From Dyella_B sp035503745 (GTDB lineage Bacteria > Pseudomonadota > Gammaproteobacteria > Xanthomonadales > Rhodanobacteraceae): a DNA stretch of 64,000 bases. Below, piece after piece: positions 9,523 through 17,982 of this stretch. The notes under the pieces are model-generated. The model was not told where the DNA came from, searched no databases, and worked only from the letters and a program-made list of their open reading frames with translations. Position 1 is the stretch's first letter; each line of letters starts with the position of its first letter. Position numbers and translations under genes: made by a program. The DNA is taken from the NCBI RefSeq assembly GCF_035503745.1, contig NZ_DATJTC010000038.1, positions 1 to 64,000 of the forward strand. The letters are read 5' to 3'.

Positions 9523-11562
9523 TCAGTCTTCGTCGAGCTTAGGCTTCCACTGTTCGCTCAGTTTCCGCTGGACCGGAGGTGGAACGGGTTCGTAGTGACT
9601 TAAGTCCAGGCTGTAGCGGCCGCGGCCGCCGGTCATGGCTTTCAGTTCGGTGGGATAGTCGGTGAGTTCGGCCAGCGGGGCCTGCGCCTTGATCACCAGC
9701 TCGCCGCCGCGCCGCGCGTCGGTGCCCATGATGCGCGCACGCTTGCCGGCAAGGCCGCCGGTGACGTCGCCCACGCTCACTTCCGGAATCGACACTTCCA
9801 CGTCGACGATCGGTTCCAGCACGATCGGCCGTGCCTTGTTGATCGCGTCGAGGAAGGCTTTCTTGCCGGCACTGACAAAGGCCACTTCCTTGGAATCGAC
9901 CGGATGGTATTTGCCGTCATACACGGTCACGCGCAGATCCTGCAGCGGATAGCCGGCCACCGCGCCCATTTCCATGGCCTGGCGCACGCCTTTTTCGATC
10001 GCGGGCAAAAACTGGTTGGGGATCACGCCGCCCTTCACGGCGTCGATGAATTCGAAGCCGGCGCCGCGTTCAAGCGGATCCACGCGCAGAAACACCTCGC
10101 CGAACTGGCCCGCGCCGCCGGTTTGCTTTTTGTGGCGGTGGTGCCCTTCGGCGGAACCGGCAATGGTTTCGCGATAGGCGATGCGCGGCGGATGCGTGAT
10201 CACTTCCACGCCGTAGCGGTCCTTCATGCGTTCAAGCATGATCTTCACATGCAGATCCGATAGCCCGCGCACCACCGTTTCATTGAGTTCTTTGTGGTGT
10301 TCCATGCGAAAGCACGGATCTTCCTCGGTCAGGCGCGAGAGGGCCTGCGATAGTTTCTGCTCCTGTCCCTTGTGCTTGGGTTCCAGCGCGAGCCCGAACA
10401 TCGGCTGCGGAAAATGCAGCGGTTCGAGATGGATGCTGCCTTCGTCGTGCGAATCGTGCAGCACGGCGTCGAAATGAATTTCCTCCACCTTGGCCACCGC
10501 GGCGATGTCGCCGGGAATGGCCTGGTCGATTTCCGTATACGTCTTGCCGTTGAGGCGGAACAGATGCCCGACCTTGAACGCCTTGCGGCTGTCGTCCACG
10601 TATAGCTGGCTGTCGCGGCGGATCGTGCCCTGCCACACGCGGAACACGCTCAGCTTGCCCACGAACGGATCGTTGATCACCTTGAACACATCGGCGATCA
10701 CGTGCGAGGCGGGATTGGGATCGACGGAAATGTGCATCTTCTCGGTATTGCGGAACGGCGGCGGATTGGCTTCGCCAGGGTTGGGCAGCAGGCGCTCGGC
10801 GATGTCCAGGAGTTCCTGCACGCCCGCACCGGTGCGCGCGCTGACGAAGCAGATCGGTACCAGATGGCCTTCGCGCAGGCATTGCTCGAACGCGTCGTGC
10901 AGTTGCTGCGGCGTCAACGCTTCTTCGCCGGCATCCAGGTACGCGCCCATGGTGGCTTCGTTGATCTCCACCACCTGGTCAAGGATATGCTGGTGCGCGT
11001 CGGCCAGCGATGAAAAATCGGTTGTGCCCTCGTGATGGAAAAAGCAGTCGAGCACGCGCGCGGCGTTGTCGGCGGGCAGGTTCACCGGCAGGCATTCGCA
11101 GCCGAATTCCTCGCGCAGCATGGCGACCAGACCGGCCAGGTCCACGCCTTCGTTGTCGATCTTGTTGACCACCAGCAGGCGTGCCAGGCCGCGCTCGCGT
11201 GCGTGCTCCATGATGCGGCGCGTGCCGTGCTCCACGCCGTTGGCGGCGTTGACCACCACCGCGACGGTTTCCACCGCGGCGAACGCAGAAAGCGTGCAGC
11301 CGCGAAAATCCGGGTAGCCGGCGGTGTCGATCGCGTTGATGTGGCAGTTGCCGCGGTCGATGCCGGCGATGCAACTGTCGATGGAATGGCCGCGCGCCTT
11401 TTCCTGCGCGTCGGTATCTGACTGGGTGGTGCCGCGCTCGACCGATCCGGTGGTCTGGATCACCCCGCCGGCTTGCAGCAGGGCTTCGAACAGCGTGGTC
11501 TTGCCGACGCCGGCATGGCCGGCGAGGGCGATGTTGCGGATATTTTCCGTGTTGTAGGACAC
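9523..11562 (-). CDS. EF-G-like translational GTPase (second, divergent EF-G type)
   Basis: A 679-residue GTPase with the five-domain EF-G architecture. G1 is GHAGVGKT near residues 15-22, G4 is NKID, and the C-terminal EF-G domains IV/V are recognisable. Switch II reads DTAGYPDF instead of the DTPGH of canonical EF-G, marking it as the FusA2/EF-G-like group rather than the housekeeping translocase. The start is a GTG at 11562 giving VSYNTENIRNIALAGHAG; AGGAGG lies 8 nt before it. The open frame continues to 11871 but that extension is low-complexity and lacks family similarity. The gene is not in the str operon (no ribosomal protein genes nearby). The role is likely in translation or ribosome recycling, but is not settled for this group. 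Confidence 0.87.
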   Translation of the reverse strand: MSYNTENIRNIALAGHAGVGKTTLFEALLQAGGVIQTTGSVERGTTQSDTDAQEKARGHSIDSCIAGIDRGNCHINAIDTAGYPDFRGCTLSAFAAVETVAVVVNAANGVEHGTRRIMEHARERGLARLLVVNKIDNEGVDLAGLVAMLREEFGCECLPVNLPADNAARVLDCFFHHEGTTDFSSLADAHQHILDQVVEINEATMGAYLDAGEEALTPQQLHDAFEQCLREGHLVPICFVSARTGAGVQELLDIAERLLPNPGEANPPPFRNTEKMHISVDPNPASHVIADVFKVINDPFVGKLSVFRVWQGTIRRDSQLYVDDSRKAFKVGHLFRLNGKTYTEIDQAIPGDIAAVAKVEEIHFDAVLHDSHDEGSIHLEPLHFPQPMFGLALEPKHKGQEQKLSQALSRLTEEDPCFRMEHHKELNETVVRGLSDLHVKIMLERMKDRYGVEVITHPPRIAYRETIAGSAEGHHRHKKQTGGAGQFGEVFLRVDPLERGAGFEFIDAVKGGVIPNQFLPAIEKGVRQAMEMGAVAGYPLQDLRVTVYDGKYHPVDSKEVAFVSAGKKAFLDAINKARPIVLEPIVDVEVSIPEVSVGDVTGGLAGKRARIMGTDARRGGELVIKAQAPLAELTDYPTELKAMTGGRGRYSLDLSHYEPVPPPVQRKLSEQWKPKLDED

Positions 11563-11860
11563 GATGCGACCCTCCTCTGATGAGGCGCGGCCAAGACGCA
11601 TGCGGCCGCGCTGGTGGCGGGCCGTCATGGTCGTCCTTCGCGTGCGGGACGCAGGGGGGCGGTCATGGCGGAAGGCGGCGCTGGGCCGCGCAACTAGCCT
11701 TCTCTGATTGCCGGGAATGGTCAAGTTGCAGTGCGAAGACGTTAACGCGGTGTGAGCGGGCGGAACCGCCGGGCCTGTCAAAGGTCCATGAGGCATCCCA
11801 TCTGCCGCGCTGCCTGCATGCCGTGGCCCGGCCACCGAATGAGGACGGCTTATCGAACGC

Positions 11861-12832
11861 GTGCCCCACACCGAGCATCACCGCTGGTTTTCGCCGCCCC
11901 CTGACAAGGAACGCGGCCTGGCCCCGCTCGATGGGCCCACCCGCGCCATGCTGCATCAGCTGCGCTGGCGCAAATCGCCGCCCGATCACCGCCGTCTGTG
12001 GATGGCGCTGGCGGTCGCGCTGGCGCTGCATGTCGTGTTTGTCGTGGTGCTATGGCACGAGATGAAGCCCTCGGCGCATCAGCGCGGCGCGGCGTCGGCG
12101 CAGGCGCAGAGCGCCATGCAGGTACGCCTGATCTTTCATGCCTCGTCCAAGGGCGTCGCCGCGCCGCCGCCGCTGGTCGTGCCGCCACTGCCGAGTCCTT
12201 CGCGCGAGCCGGTGACGAAGAACGCGATGACCGTGCATATGCCGGCGACGGTGCCAGCCCCCGCGTCGGTAGCGCTGCCCGCGCCCGCCACGTCCGCGCC
12301 GACGAAACTGTTCGACCGCACCGGGCGGATCATCCTGCCGGCCAACGCATCCAGCGCGCCCGCGGCGCCTGCGCCCGACTATGTGCAACGCGCGCCGCAG
12401 GGCGATACGCAGATCATGCGCGACCAGGATCCGGTCCAATACAAGCCGACCAAGCTCGATCCGTATTGGCGCAAAGGCGGCGACGGCATCGACGATGTGT
12501 TGCAGAGGGCGGTGGAGAAAACCACCGTGTCCAAGACCATTCAGTTGCCGCTGGGCGTGCGCATCCGTTGCGCCATCTCCTTTGCAGCGCTCCGCGGCGG
12601 TTGCGGCGGCGCCGATCCACCGCCGCCGCCACCACCCACCGATGGCGACGAGCGCTTGGACATGGCGCCGGCAGCGTTGATCAAGAACGCGCCCAAGCCC
12701 AAGGCGCCGGACGTGGCCACCTGCATCGCCGACTACAGGGCAGGCAAGCCCTTGCCTTACGGCTGTCCGGTGGATACGCCCACGCGCGCGGTCGATGCGG
12801 GCAAACACGCGCGTCCCGCGGCGGTGCATTGA
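11861..12832 (+). CDS. Membrane-anchored proline-rich protein with TonB-like topology (paralogue A)
   Basis: A 323-residue protein of unknown function: cytoplasmic N-terminus, one membrane span at about residues 46-64 containing a histidine (ALALHVVFVVVL), a Pro/Ala-rich periplasmic stretch, and a C-terminal domain from about residue 181. That domain holds GDTQIM, YWRKGG, AVEKTTVS and LPLGVRIRC, and ends in a run of seven prolines. The same domain occurs in the next gene. The topology and the intramembrane histidine recall TonB, but no TonB C-terminal fold is seen. The start is a GTG at 11861 with GAGGA further upstream than ideal; 11948 is an alternative. Two cysteines in GGCGG and two near the C-terminus might form disulphides. 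Confidence 0.7.
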   Translation: MPHTEHHRWFSPPPDKERGLAPLDGPTRAMLHQLRWRKSPPDHRRLWMALAVALALHVVFVVVLWHEMKPSAHQRGAASAQAQSAMQVRLIFHASSKGVAAPPPLVVPPLPSPSREPVTKNAMTVHMPATVPAPASVALPAPATSAPTKLFDRTGRIILPANASSAPAAPAPDYVQRAPQGDTQIMRDQDPVQYKPTKLDPYWRKGGDGIDDVLQRAVEKTTVSKTIQLPLGVRIRCAISFAALRGGCGGADPPPPPPPTDGDERLDMAPAALIKNAPKPKAPDVATCIADYRAGKPLPYGCPVDTPTRAVDAGKHARPAAVH

Positions 12833-12928
12833 GCGCCGTGGCGCCGCTTGGCGATGGGCGCGGGCGTCGGCGTGACGAGGGCGTCGAACCGCCATCAAGA
12901 AATGTCGTCGCGCCGTTAAACTGATGGA

Positions 12929-14896
12929 ATGTCATCCTCGCCATCGGGCCCGCCCGCCCCGCCCAAGCCAGTTCTCATGATCAAGTCGCCGCGCGACGCG
13001 GCGACGTGGGCGATCGTTTACCGGCGCAAGATCCGCGACCGTCCGCGCGATCGCCTGCTGAAAGTGATCGCCGTGTTCGGTGCGCTGGTGGTGCATGTGA
13101 TCTTTATGCTCGGCGCGATCCTGGGCTCGCCCTATGACTTGCCGCCACCGCCGCCGGAGCCGAAGGGTTCGCCGCTGCTGGTGCGCATCATCACCAACAA
13201 GCCGATCCCGCCACCGCCGCCGCCCGTGCGCGGCGTGCCGCCGAAAGAACACGGCCCCACGCACCGCGGCAACAGCGAGCAGGCCGTGCACGTTACCCAT
13301 GAAGCCTCGACGGCGGCGCCGGTGGCCGTGACGCGGCAGCCGCCTGTCCCGGCACCGGCCAAGACGCCGGTGGTCGCGCCGACCAAGATTGCCGCTGCCG
13401 AAAAGCCGCATCCCGTGGCCGCGCCGCTGCCGCCGGTGACGTTGCCCAAGGCGTTGCCGGTGCAGATCGCGCAACCCAAGCCGGTCGGCATGCCGCCACC
13501 GGCCTTGTCGTTGCAGGCGGTGACGGCCGCGCAGCCGGTGCCGCCGCAGTTCCAGCCCGTACCGCCACCCAAGCCGCAGGCCGAAGGCACCAAGCCGATG
13601 CCGCCGCTGCCTTCGGTGGCGCTGCCCACGCAGATGGCGCAAACGCCGCCGACGGTCACGCCGCCGCAGGTAGCGGTGGAAAAGCCATCGCTGCAGCCGG
13701 TATCGGCGCCCAATGTCGTCGCGGTCGCGCCGGCTCCCGCGCCCGCCGCGCCGCCATCGACGCCGGTGGAATCGATGCCGCCGGTGCCGATGCCGGCCAA
13801 GACCGCGCCTACGGTCAACCTGCAGCCGTCGGATCTGCAGCAGGTTCAGCCAATCACGCCGCGTATCGCGCCGCAGATAGTGACGCCGGAGCTTCGTCCG
13901 CAAGAGGTGCAGCTGGCGCCGACGCCGGTCACGCCGGCCGCGCCGCCCACACCCGCGCCGGCGGCACCGGTCACGCCGCCGGCCGCGACACCCGCGACGA
14001 CGCCGGCATTGCCCGAGGCGTCGCTGCAGCCGCAGTTGAATCCCTCGCCGTCGATCACACCTGTGCCGCCCGCCACATCGCCGAGCAAGGCGCCGGAATC
14101 GGCGGCCAGCGAGAAAACCTCCGCGGCAACGCCGTCGCCCGAATCGAGTCCCTCGCCTTCGCCGTTGCCGGCGCCGTCGAACGAAACCCAAAACAGCGCG
14201 AGCACCGCCCCCAACGCCACGCCACAGGGCAGCGAGACGGGCAATCCCGGGCAGCCCAACGGGGCCAACCAGCCTGCGCAGAACAACAGCGCGCAGAACG
14301 GCGAGCCTTCGCCCGCGGCGGGTACGGGCAGCACGCCCGCAACGCAGAGCGGTGGCGCGCCGGGCAATCCCAACGGCACCTATATTCAGCTCACGCCGCG
14401 CGGCGACACGGAGATCATGTCGCACAACATCCATCTGCCGAAGTATCGCCCGACCGTGTTCGACCAGTACTGGACGCCCAAGGGCGAGAGCTCGGTGGAT
14501 ACGGCCTTGCGTCACGCGGTCGAGAAAACCACGGTGAGTCACACCTTCAATCTGCCGCAGGGCGTGCGCATCAAATGCACGGTGATGCCGCTGCTGCCGT
14601 CGGCGCTGTTTGGCTGCAGCAATCCCGATCCGCCGCCGCCGCCGCTGCCGAAGGCGATTTACGATCGGCTGAATCTTCCTTCGAAAAATGCCTCGATACC
14701 TGTCATGGCGCCCGCGGCGACCCAGCAAGCGCCCAGCGCACCGGTGAATCTGGATAACAGCGCCGAATGCGCGGCCGCGCGCGTCAGCGGCGGTCCGATG
14801 CCGCCCCATTGTCCGCCATCGGAGACGGTCAAAACCGTGCGCCTGCCGGCACCGTCTTCCAGTTCGTGGGTGCCGGCAAGCGATCAGTTTCATTGA
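12929..14896 (+). CDS. Membrane-anchored proline-rich repetitive protein with TonB-like topology (paralogue B)
   Basis: A 655-residue paralogue of the preceding gene, 97 bp downstream. It has one membrane span at about residues 44-66, again with a histidine at nearly the same place (GALVVHVIFML). A roughly 400-residue Pro/Ala/Thr/Gln-rich periplasmic region follows, then the shared C-terminal domain from about residue 491 (GDTEIM, YWTPKGES, AVEKTTVS, LPQGVRIKC, FGC). The proline-rich rod is about four times longer than in paralogue A. The start is uncertain: 12929 lacks a good ribosome site, and ATG at 12977 (MIKSPRDAA) is an alternative. I recall similar proteins in Xanthomonas annotated only as transmembrane repetitive protein; no function is known to me. 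Confidence 0.7.
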   Translation: MSSSPSGPPAPPKPVLMIKSPRDAATWAIVYRRKIRDRPRDRLLKVIAVFGALVVHVIFMLGAILGSPYDLPPPPPEPKGSPLLVRIITNKPIPPPPPPVRGVPPKEHGPTHRGNSEQAVHVTHEASTAAPVAVTRQPPVPAPAKTPVVAPTKIAAAEKPHPVAAPLPPVTLPKALPVQIAQPKPVGMPPPALSLQAVTAAQPVPPQFQPVPPPKPQAEGTKPMPPLPSVALPTQMAQTPPTVTPPQVAVEKPSLQPVSAPNVVAVAPAPAPAAPPSTPVESMPPVPMPAKTAPTVNLQPSDLQQVQPITPRIAPQIVTPELRPQEVQLAPTPVTPAAPPTPAPAAPVTPPAATPATTPALPEASLQPQLNPSPSITPVPPATSPSKAPESAASEKTSAATPSPESSPSPSPLPAPSNETQNSASTAPNATPQGSETGNPGQPNGANQPAQNNSAQNGEPSPAAGTGSTPATQSGGAPGNPNGTYIQLTPRGDTEIMSHNIHLPKYRPTVFDQYWTPKGESSVDTALRHAVEKTTVSHTFNLPQGVRIKCTVMPLLPSALFGCSNPDPPPPPLPKAIYDRLNLPSKNASIPVMAPAATQQAPSAPVNLDNSAECAAARVSGGPMPPHCPPSETVKTVRLPAPSSSSWVPASDQFH

Positions 14897-14920
14897 TGGA
14901 GCAGGGGCGGCGTCGGGTAT

Positions 14921-14950
14921 GGCTCATTTCCGCCAGTGCGGGAATGAGCC
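14921..14950. terminator. Hairpin between convergent genes (possible bidirectional terminator)
   Basis: GGCTCATTTCCGC (14921-14933) pairs with GCGGGAATGAGCC (14938-14950), 13 bp with one G-U pair, loop CAGT. It sits between the convergent proline-rich gene and the oxidoreductase gene. No clear T-tract is present on either side, so the terminator call is tentative. Confidence 0.5.
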
Positions 14951-14974
14951 GATGCCGCACCGACCCGGCAAAGA

Positions 14975-17227
14975 TCATTGCAAGCGCATGAACTCTTTCA
15001 TCAGCGGCAGGCGTCGCACGCGCGTGGCGCTGACGCGGAACACCGCATTGGCCAGCGCGGGCGCCGCCGTGGGCATGGCCAGGAAGCTGGCGCCGGTCGG
15101 GTCGTCTTCACCCGGCACCACGATTACTTCCACCGCCTTGGGCAGTTGCGCCATGCCGGCGAGCGGATAGTCTTTCCAGCTGTTTTGCTGCACTTTGCCG
15201 TCTTTGGTGGTGATGGCAAGGTTCATGGCGGTGGCGAGGGCGTCCAGTGTCGCCCCGGCCACCTGGCCCTCCAGACCCATGGGGTTGATCACCCGGCCGA
15301 CGTCGACCGCGCATGCCACGCGCTCGATGGTGAGTTTCTCGCCCTGCAGCGAGACTTCGATGGCGTGCGCCACGTAGGCGCCATCCATGTACCAGCAGGC
15401 GATCCCCAGACCGTTGACCGAGCGCAGCCAGTCCTTCCAATTGATGCGGTCGGCCACCAGCTTGAGCACGTTGGCCAGGCGCGCGGTGTCGATCGCGCCG
15501 CCACCTTGCAGTGGGACCAGGCGTGCATCGCCGATCAGGCGCAGGCGCGTGTCCAGCGGATCTTCTTTGAGCGCGTGCGCGATCTCATCGATGAAGCAAT
15601 CGACCGCAAACGCATTGGTGAGATGCGGCATGCCGCGATGCGGGCCGCGCGGCAAGGACGAGGCCAGGCTGAACCAGTCGCTGCGATAGTTGGGTACCAG
15701 GCCCGCCGGCAGCTGGTTGACGTCCACTTCGGACGTCCATAACCGGTCGCTCGACACGCCGCGGCCACTCTGCGCCGAGGCGCTGGCCACGCGCTGGTTC
15801 CATGCCAGGATACGGCGCTTGCTGTCGATGATGGCGCTGAGCTGGTGTACGCAGCCGGAGCGGTAGTAGTCGTGCGTAAGGTCTTCGTCGCGCGTCCAGA
15901 ACAGGCGCAGCGGCTTGTCGATGGCCTGGGCCAGCAGCACCGCTTCGGCGACGTAGTCATGATCGAGCCGGCGGCCGTAGCCGCCGCCGATGCGCGGCAC
16001 GCGGATGTCGATCTGCTCGGGCAGCAGGCCGGTAAGATGCTGCACCACCGTCCATGCCTGTTGTGGCGATTGCGTGGGCACGTAGAGCGTGGCGCTGGTC
16101 TTGTCCAGTCGCACCAGGCAGTTCATCGGTTCGCTGGTGGCGTGTGCCAGCCACGGTTGATAGTAGGTGGCATCGACGTGGCGCGCGGCTTTGCGGCGCG
16201 CTTTCTGCACGTCGCCGTCGTCGCGCACGCGCGTGGTCGGCGCGCTGTCGCTGGCGAGCAGCGCGGTGGCCTGTTGTTCCAGCGCGGCGGTGCTTTCACT
16301 GCCGCTGGGGCCCGGCTTCCACGTCAGTTTCAGCGCGCGCCGGCCTTGCAGCGCGGCCCAGGTGGTGTCGGCGATCACCGCGACAACGGGCGCGATCACG
16401 GTTTGCCCGGGCGGCAATGCCGGATCGGGCTTGAGTTCGATCACCTTCAGCACGCCCTTGATGCCCATCGCGGCGCTGAAGTCTCTCTCGGCGAGGCGTC
16501 CGTCCGGCCACGGGCAATGTGCGAGCACGGCCACCACGGCGTCGCCGACATGCTGGTCGAGCGAGTAGGGCGTCTGGCCCGTCACGATCGCGTGCGCATC
16601 GACGTCGCCGGCCGGCTGGCCGATCAGGGTGTAGCGATCGGGTGTTTTCAGCGCGGGGAGATTCGGCGGCGGCGCGATCTTGGAGGCTGCCGCGGCAAGC
16701 GAGCCATAGGTAAGTTGGCGGCCATCGGGCGCGATCACCACGCTCTTTTCCGTGCGCAGGCGATCGGCCGGTACACCCAGTTGCTGCGCGGCGGCCTGCA
16801 CCAGCAGCCAGCGCGCCAGCGCGCCGGCGGCGCGAAGGTCGTGCCACGCACGCGGGATGGAGTTGCCGGTGCCGCCCACCTGCTGGCCATAGAGCCAGCG
16901 CGGTTCGCCGTTGCCATTGACCACGCCAAGGCCCAGCGGCACTACGCGCACGCGCCGCCAGTCGGCATCCAGCTCGTCGGCGATGATGCGCGGCAAGGCG
17001 GTGTTCACGCCGGTGCCGGTATCCGGATCGCGCGCGCCGATCAGCACGTCGCCGTCGGCGTCGATGCGTACGTATAGGCCCAGGCCGTAGAGGGTATCGC
17101 CGAGCATGTCCAGCGGTATCGGCGGTTCGTTGGCCAGTGCGGTGCGCACGCCTACGATCAGCGCGCCGGCGGTGCCGGCCAGCACTTGCAGAAAGCGGCG
17201 GCGCGACAGTTCCACTGCGCCGCTCAT
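14975..17227 (-). CDS. Molybdenum-hydroxylase large subunit, isoquinoline-1-oxidoreductase beta-like, with altered active site
   Basis: A 750-residue protein of the xanthine dehydrogenase/isoquinoline oxidoreductase large-subunit family. It starts with a Tat signal (SRRRFLQVLAG), so it should be exported folded. Cofactor-binding motifs are kept: QQVGGTGNS, AHATSEPMNC, GGGYGRRLDHDY, NAFAVDCFIDE. However, the C-terminal segment that normally reads PTGVGEPG, holding the catalytic glutamate, reads PTGASFLA here, with F715 in the glutamate position. If this alignment is right, classical hydroxylation chemistry is compromised. AAGGAG precedes the ATG at 17227, which overlaps the small-subunit stop by 4 bp. 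No cytochrome partner gene is adjacent. Confidence 0.85.
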   Translation of the reverse strand: MSGAVELSRRRFLQVLAGTAGALIVGVRTALANEPPIPLDMLGDTLYGLGLYVRIDADGDVLIGARDPDTGTGVNTALPRIIADELDADWRRVRVVPLGLGVVNGNGEPRWLYGQQVGGTGNSIPRAWHDLRAAGALARWLLVQAAAQQLGVPADRLRTEKSVVIAPDGRQLTYGSLAAAASKIAPPPNLPALKTPDRYTLIGQPAGDVDAHAIVTGQTPYSLDQHVGDAVVAVLAHCPWPDGRLAERDFSAAMGIKGVLKVIELKPDPALPPGQTVIAPVVAVIADTTWAALQGRRALKLTWKPGPSGSESTAALEQQATALLASDSAPTTRVRDDGDVQKARRKAARHVDATYYQPWLAHATSEPMNCLVRLDKTSATLYVPTQSPQQAWTVVQHLTGLLPEQIDIRVPRIGGGYGRRLDHDYVAEAVLLAQAIDKPLRLFWTRDEDLTHDYYRSGCVHQLSAIIDSKRRILAWNQRVASASAQSGRGVSSDRLWTSEVDVNQLPAGLVPNYRSDWFSLASSLPRGPHRGMPHLTNAFAVDCFIDEIAHALKEDPLDTRLRLIGDARLVPLQGGGAIDTARLANVLKLVADRINWKDWLRSVNGLGIACWYMDGAYVAHAIEVSLQGEKLTIERVACAVDVGRVINPMGLEGQVAGATLDALATAMNLAITTKDGKVQQNSWKDYPLAGMAQLPKAVEVIVVPGEDDPTGASFLAMPTAAPALANAVFRVSATRVRRLPLMKEFMRLQ

Positions 17228-17769
17228 GCCTTGGCTCCTTGCTTCATGGCCGCGGCGGCGCGCTTGACCGCCTTGCGCACGCGCGTCTGGCAGCCGCAGC
17301 GGCAAAGGTTGGGCAGGGTGTCGATGTCGCTGTCCGAAGGATCCTTATGCCGCGTCAGCAAATCCATCGAGGCGATCAGCCAGCCAGGCGTGCAGTAGCC
17401 GCAGCCGATGGCGTCTTCGTCGATGAACGCCTGCTGCAGCGGATGCAGCGTGCCTTTGGCATCGGCCAGTCCTTCCACGGTGACCACCTTCCGGCCCTGC
17501 AGCTTGCTCATCGGCACGCCGATGGCCGAGACGGCCTTGCCATCGACCAGCACCAGGTCCGCACCGCCTTCACCGTGTTCGCCGCCGTATTTGGTGCCAT
17601 CCAGGCGCAGTACGTCGCGCAGGTACCAGAGCAGCGGCAGGTCCGGATCGCCGGTGTGGTTGAAGTGCTCGCCGTTGATCAGCAGATCGATCCCGCCGCC
17701 ACTGACGACAGGGGCGAGGGCAGCCTTGTCGGCCTTGCGAGGTGCCGGCGCGGCGTGGTCTTGCGCCAT
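17224..17769 (-). CDS. Mo-hydroxylase small [2Fe-2S] subunit lacking the N-terminal cluster cysteines
   Basis: A 181-residue IorA-type iron-sulphur subunit. Its C-terminal cluster is intact: C123-G-Y-C126 and C156-R-C158. The N-terminal plant-ferredoxin motif is not. The family pattern C-x4-C-x2-C-x11-C is replaced by G63, G68, D71 and I83 (segment KYGGEHGEGGADLV, then SAIGVP), although the surrounding residues (GTKYG, GGA, LVLVDG, GRKVVTVEGL) align well. The electron path from molybdenum through two clusters would therefore lose one cluster. It has an N-terminal extension of about 25 residues without a signal, as expected for a subunit carried out by its Tat-tagged partner. It is coupled to the large subunit by an ATGA overlap. 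Confidence 0.87.
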   Translation of the reverse strand: MAQDHAAPAPRKADKAALAPVVSGGGIDLLINGEHFNHTGDPDLPLLWYLRDVLRLDGTKYGGEHGEGGADLVLVDGKAVSAIGVPMSKLQGRKVVTVEGLADAKGTLHPLQQAFIDEDAIGCGYCTPGWLIASMDLLTRHKDPSDSDIDTLPNLCRCGCQTRVRKAVKRAAAAMKQGAKA

Positions 17770-17941
17770 CGATGAATTCTCCTTGGTACCTATCTGCCCA
17801 TTGTGGCATTGCCGCAGGAAATTATCAGGCGGCCGGGAACGTGCTTGCCCGGACGTTTCCGGCGCGGCGGGCCGGTGTCTGGATGGAGGCTAAACAGGCG
17901 CGGTTGCGCTTGCTTGGCGGCAGGCCGCCCATGCGCGGTTT

Positions 17942-17969
17942 TAACAGGCGGCTTATCAACAGCCTGTTA
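17942..17969. repeat. Inverted repeat between oxidoreductase and permease genes
   Basis: TAACAGGC (17942-17949) pairs perfectly with GCCTGTTA (17962-17969) over a 12-nt loop, 14 bp beyond the stop of the minus-strand permease. It lacks a T-tract on the minus strand, so it could be a weak terminator or an operator for the oxidoreductase promoter. Confidence 0.4.
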
Positions 17970-17982
17970 GGGCTTGTCAGCG

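Noticed and set aside
12932..14893. Antisense frame of 653 codons opposite the proline-rich protein
   Set aside because: The product is almost entirely Arg, Gly and His, the mirror of Pro/Ala codons. No start signal. The plus frame has a membrane helix and a conserved C-terminal domain.
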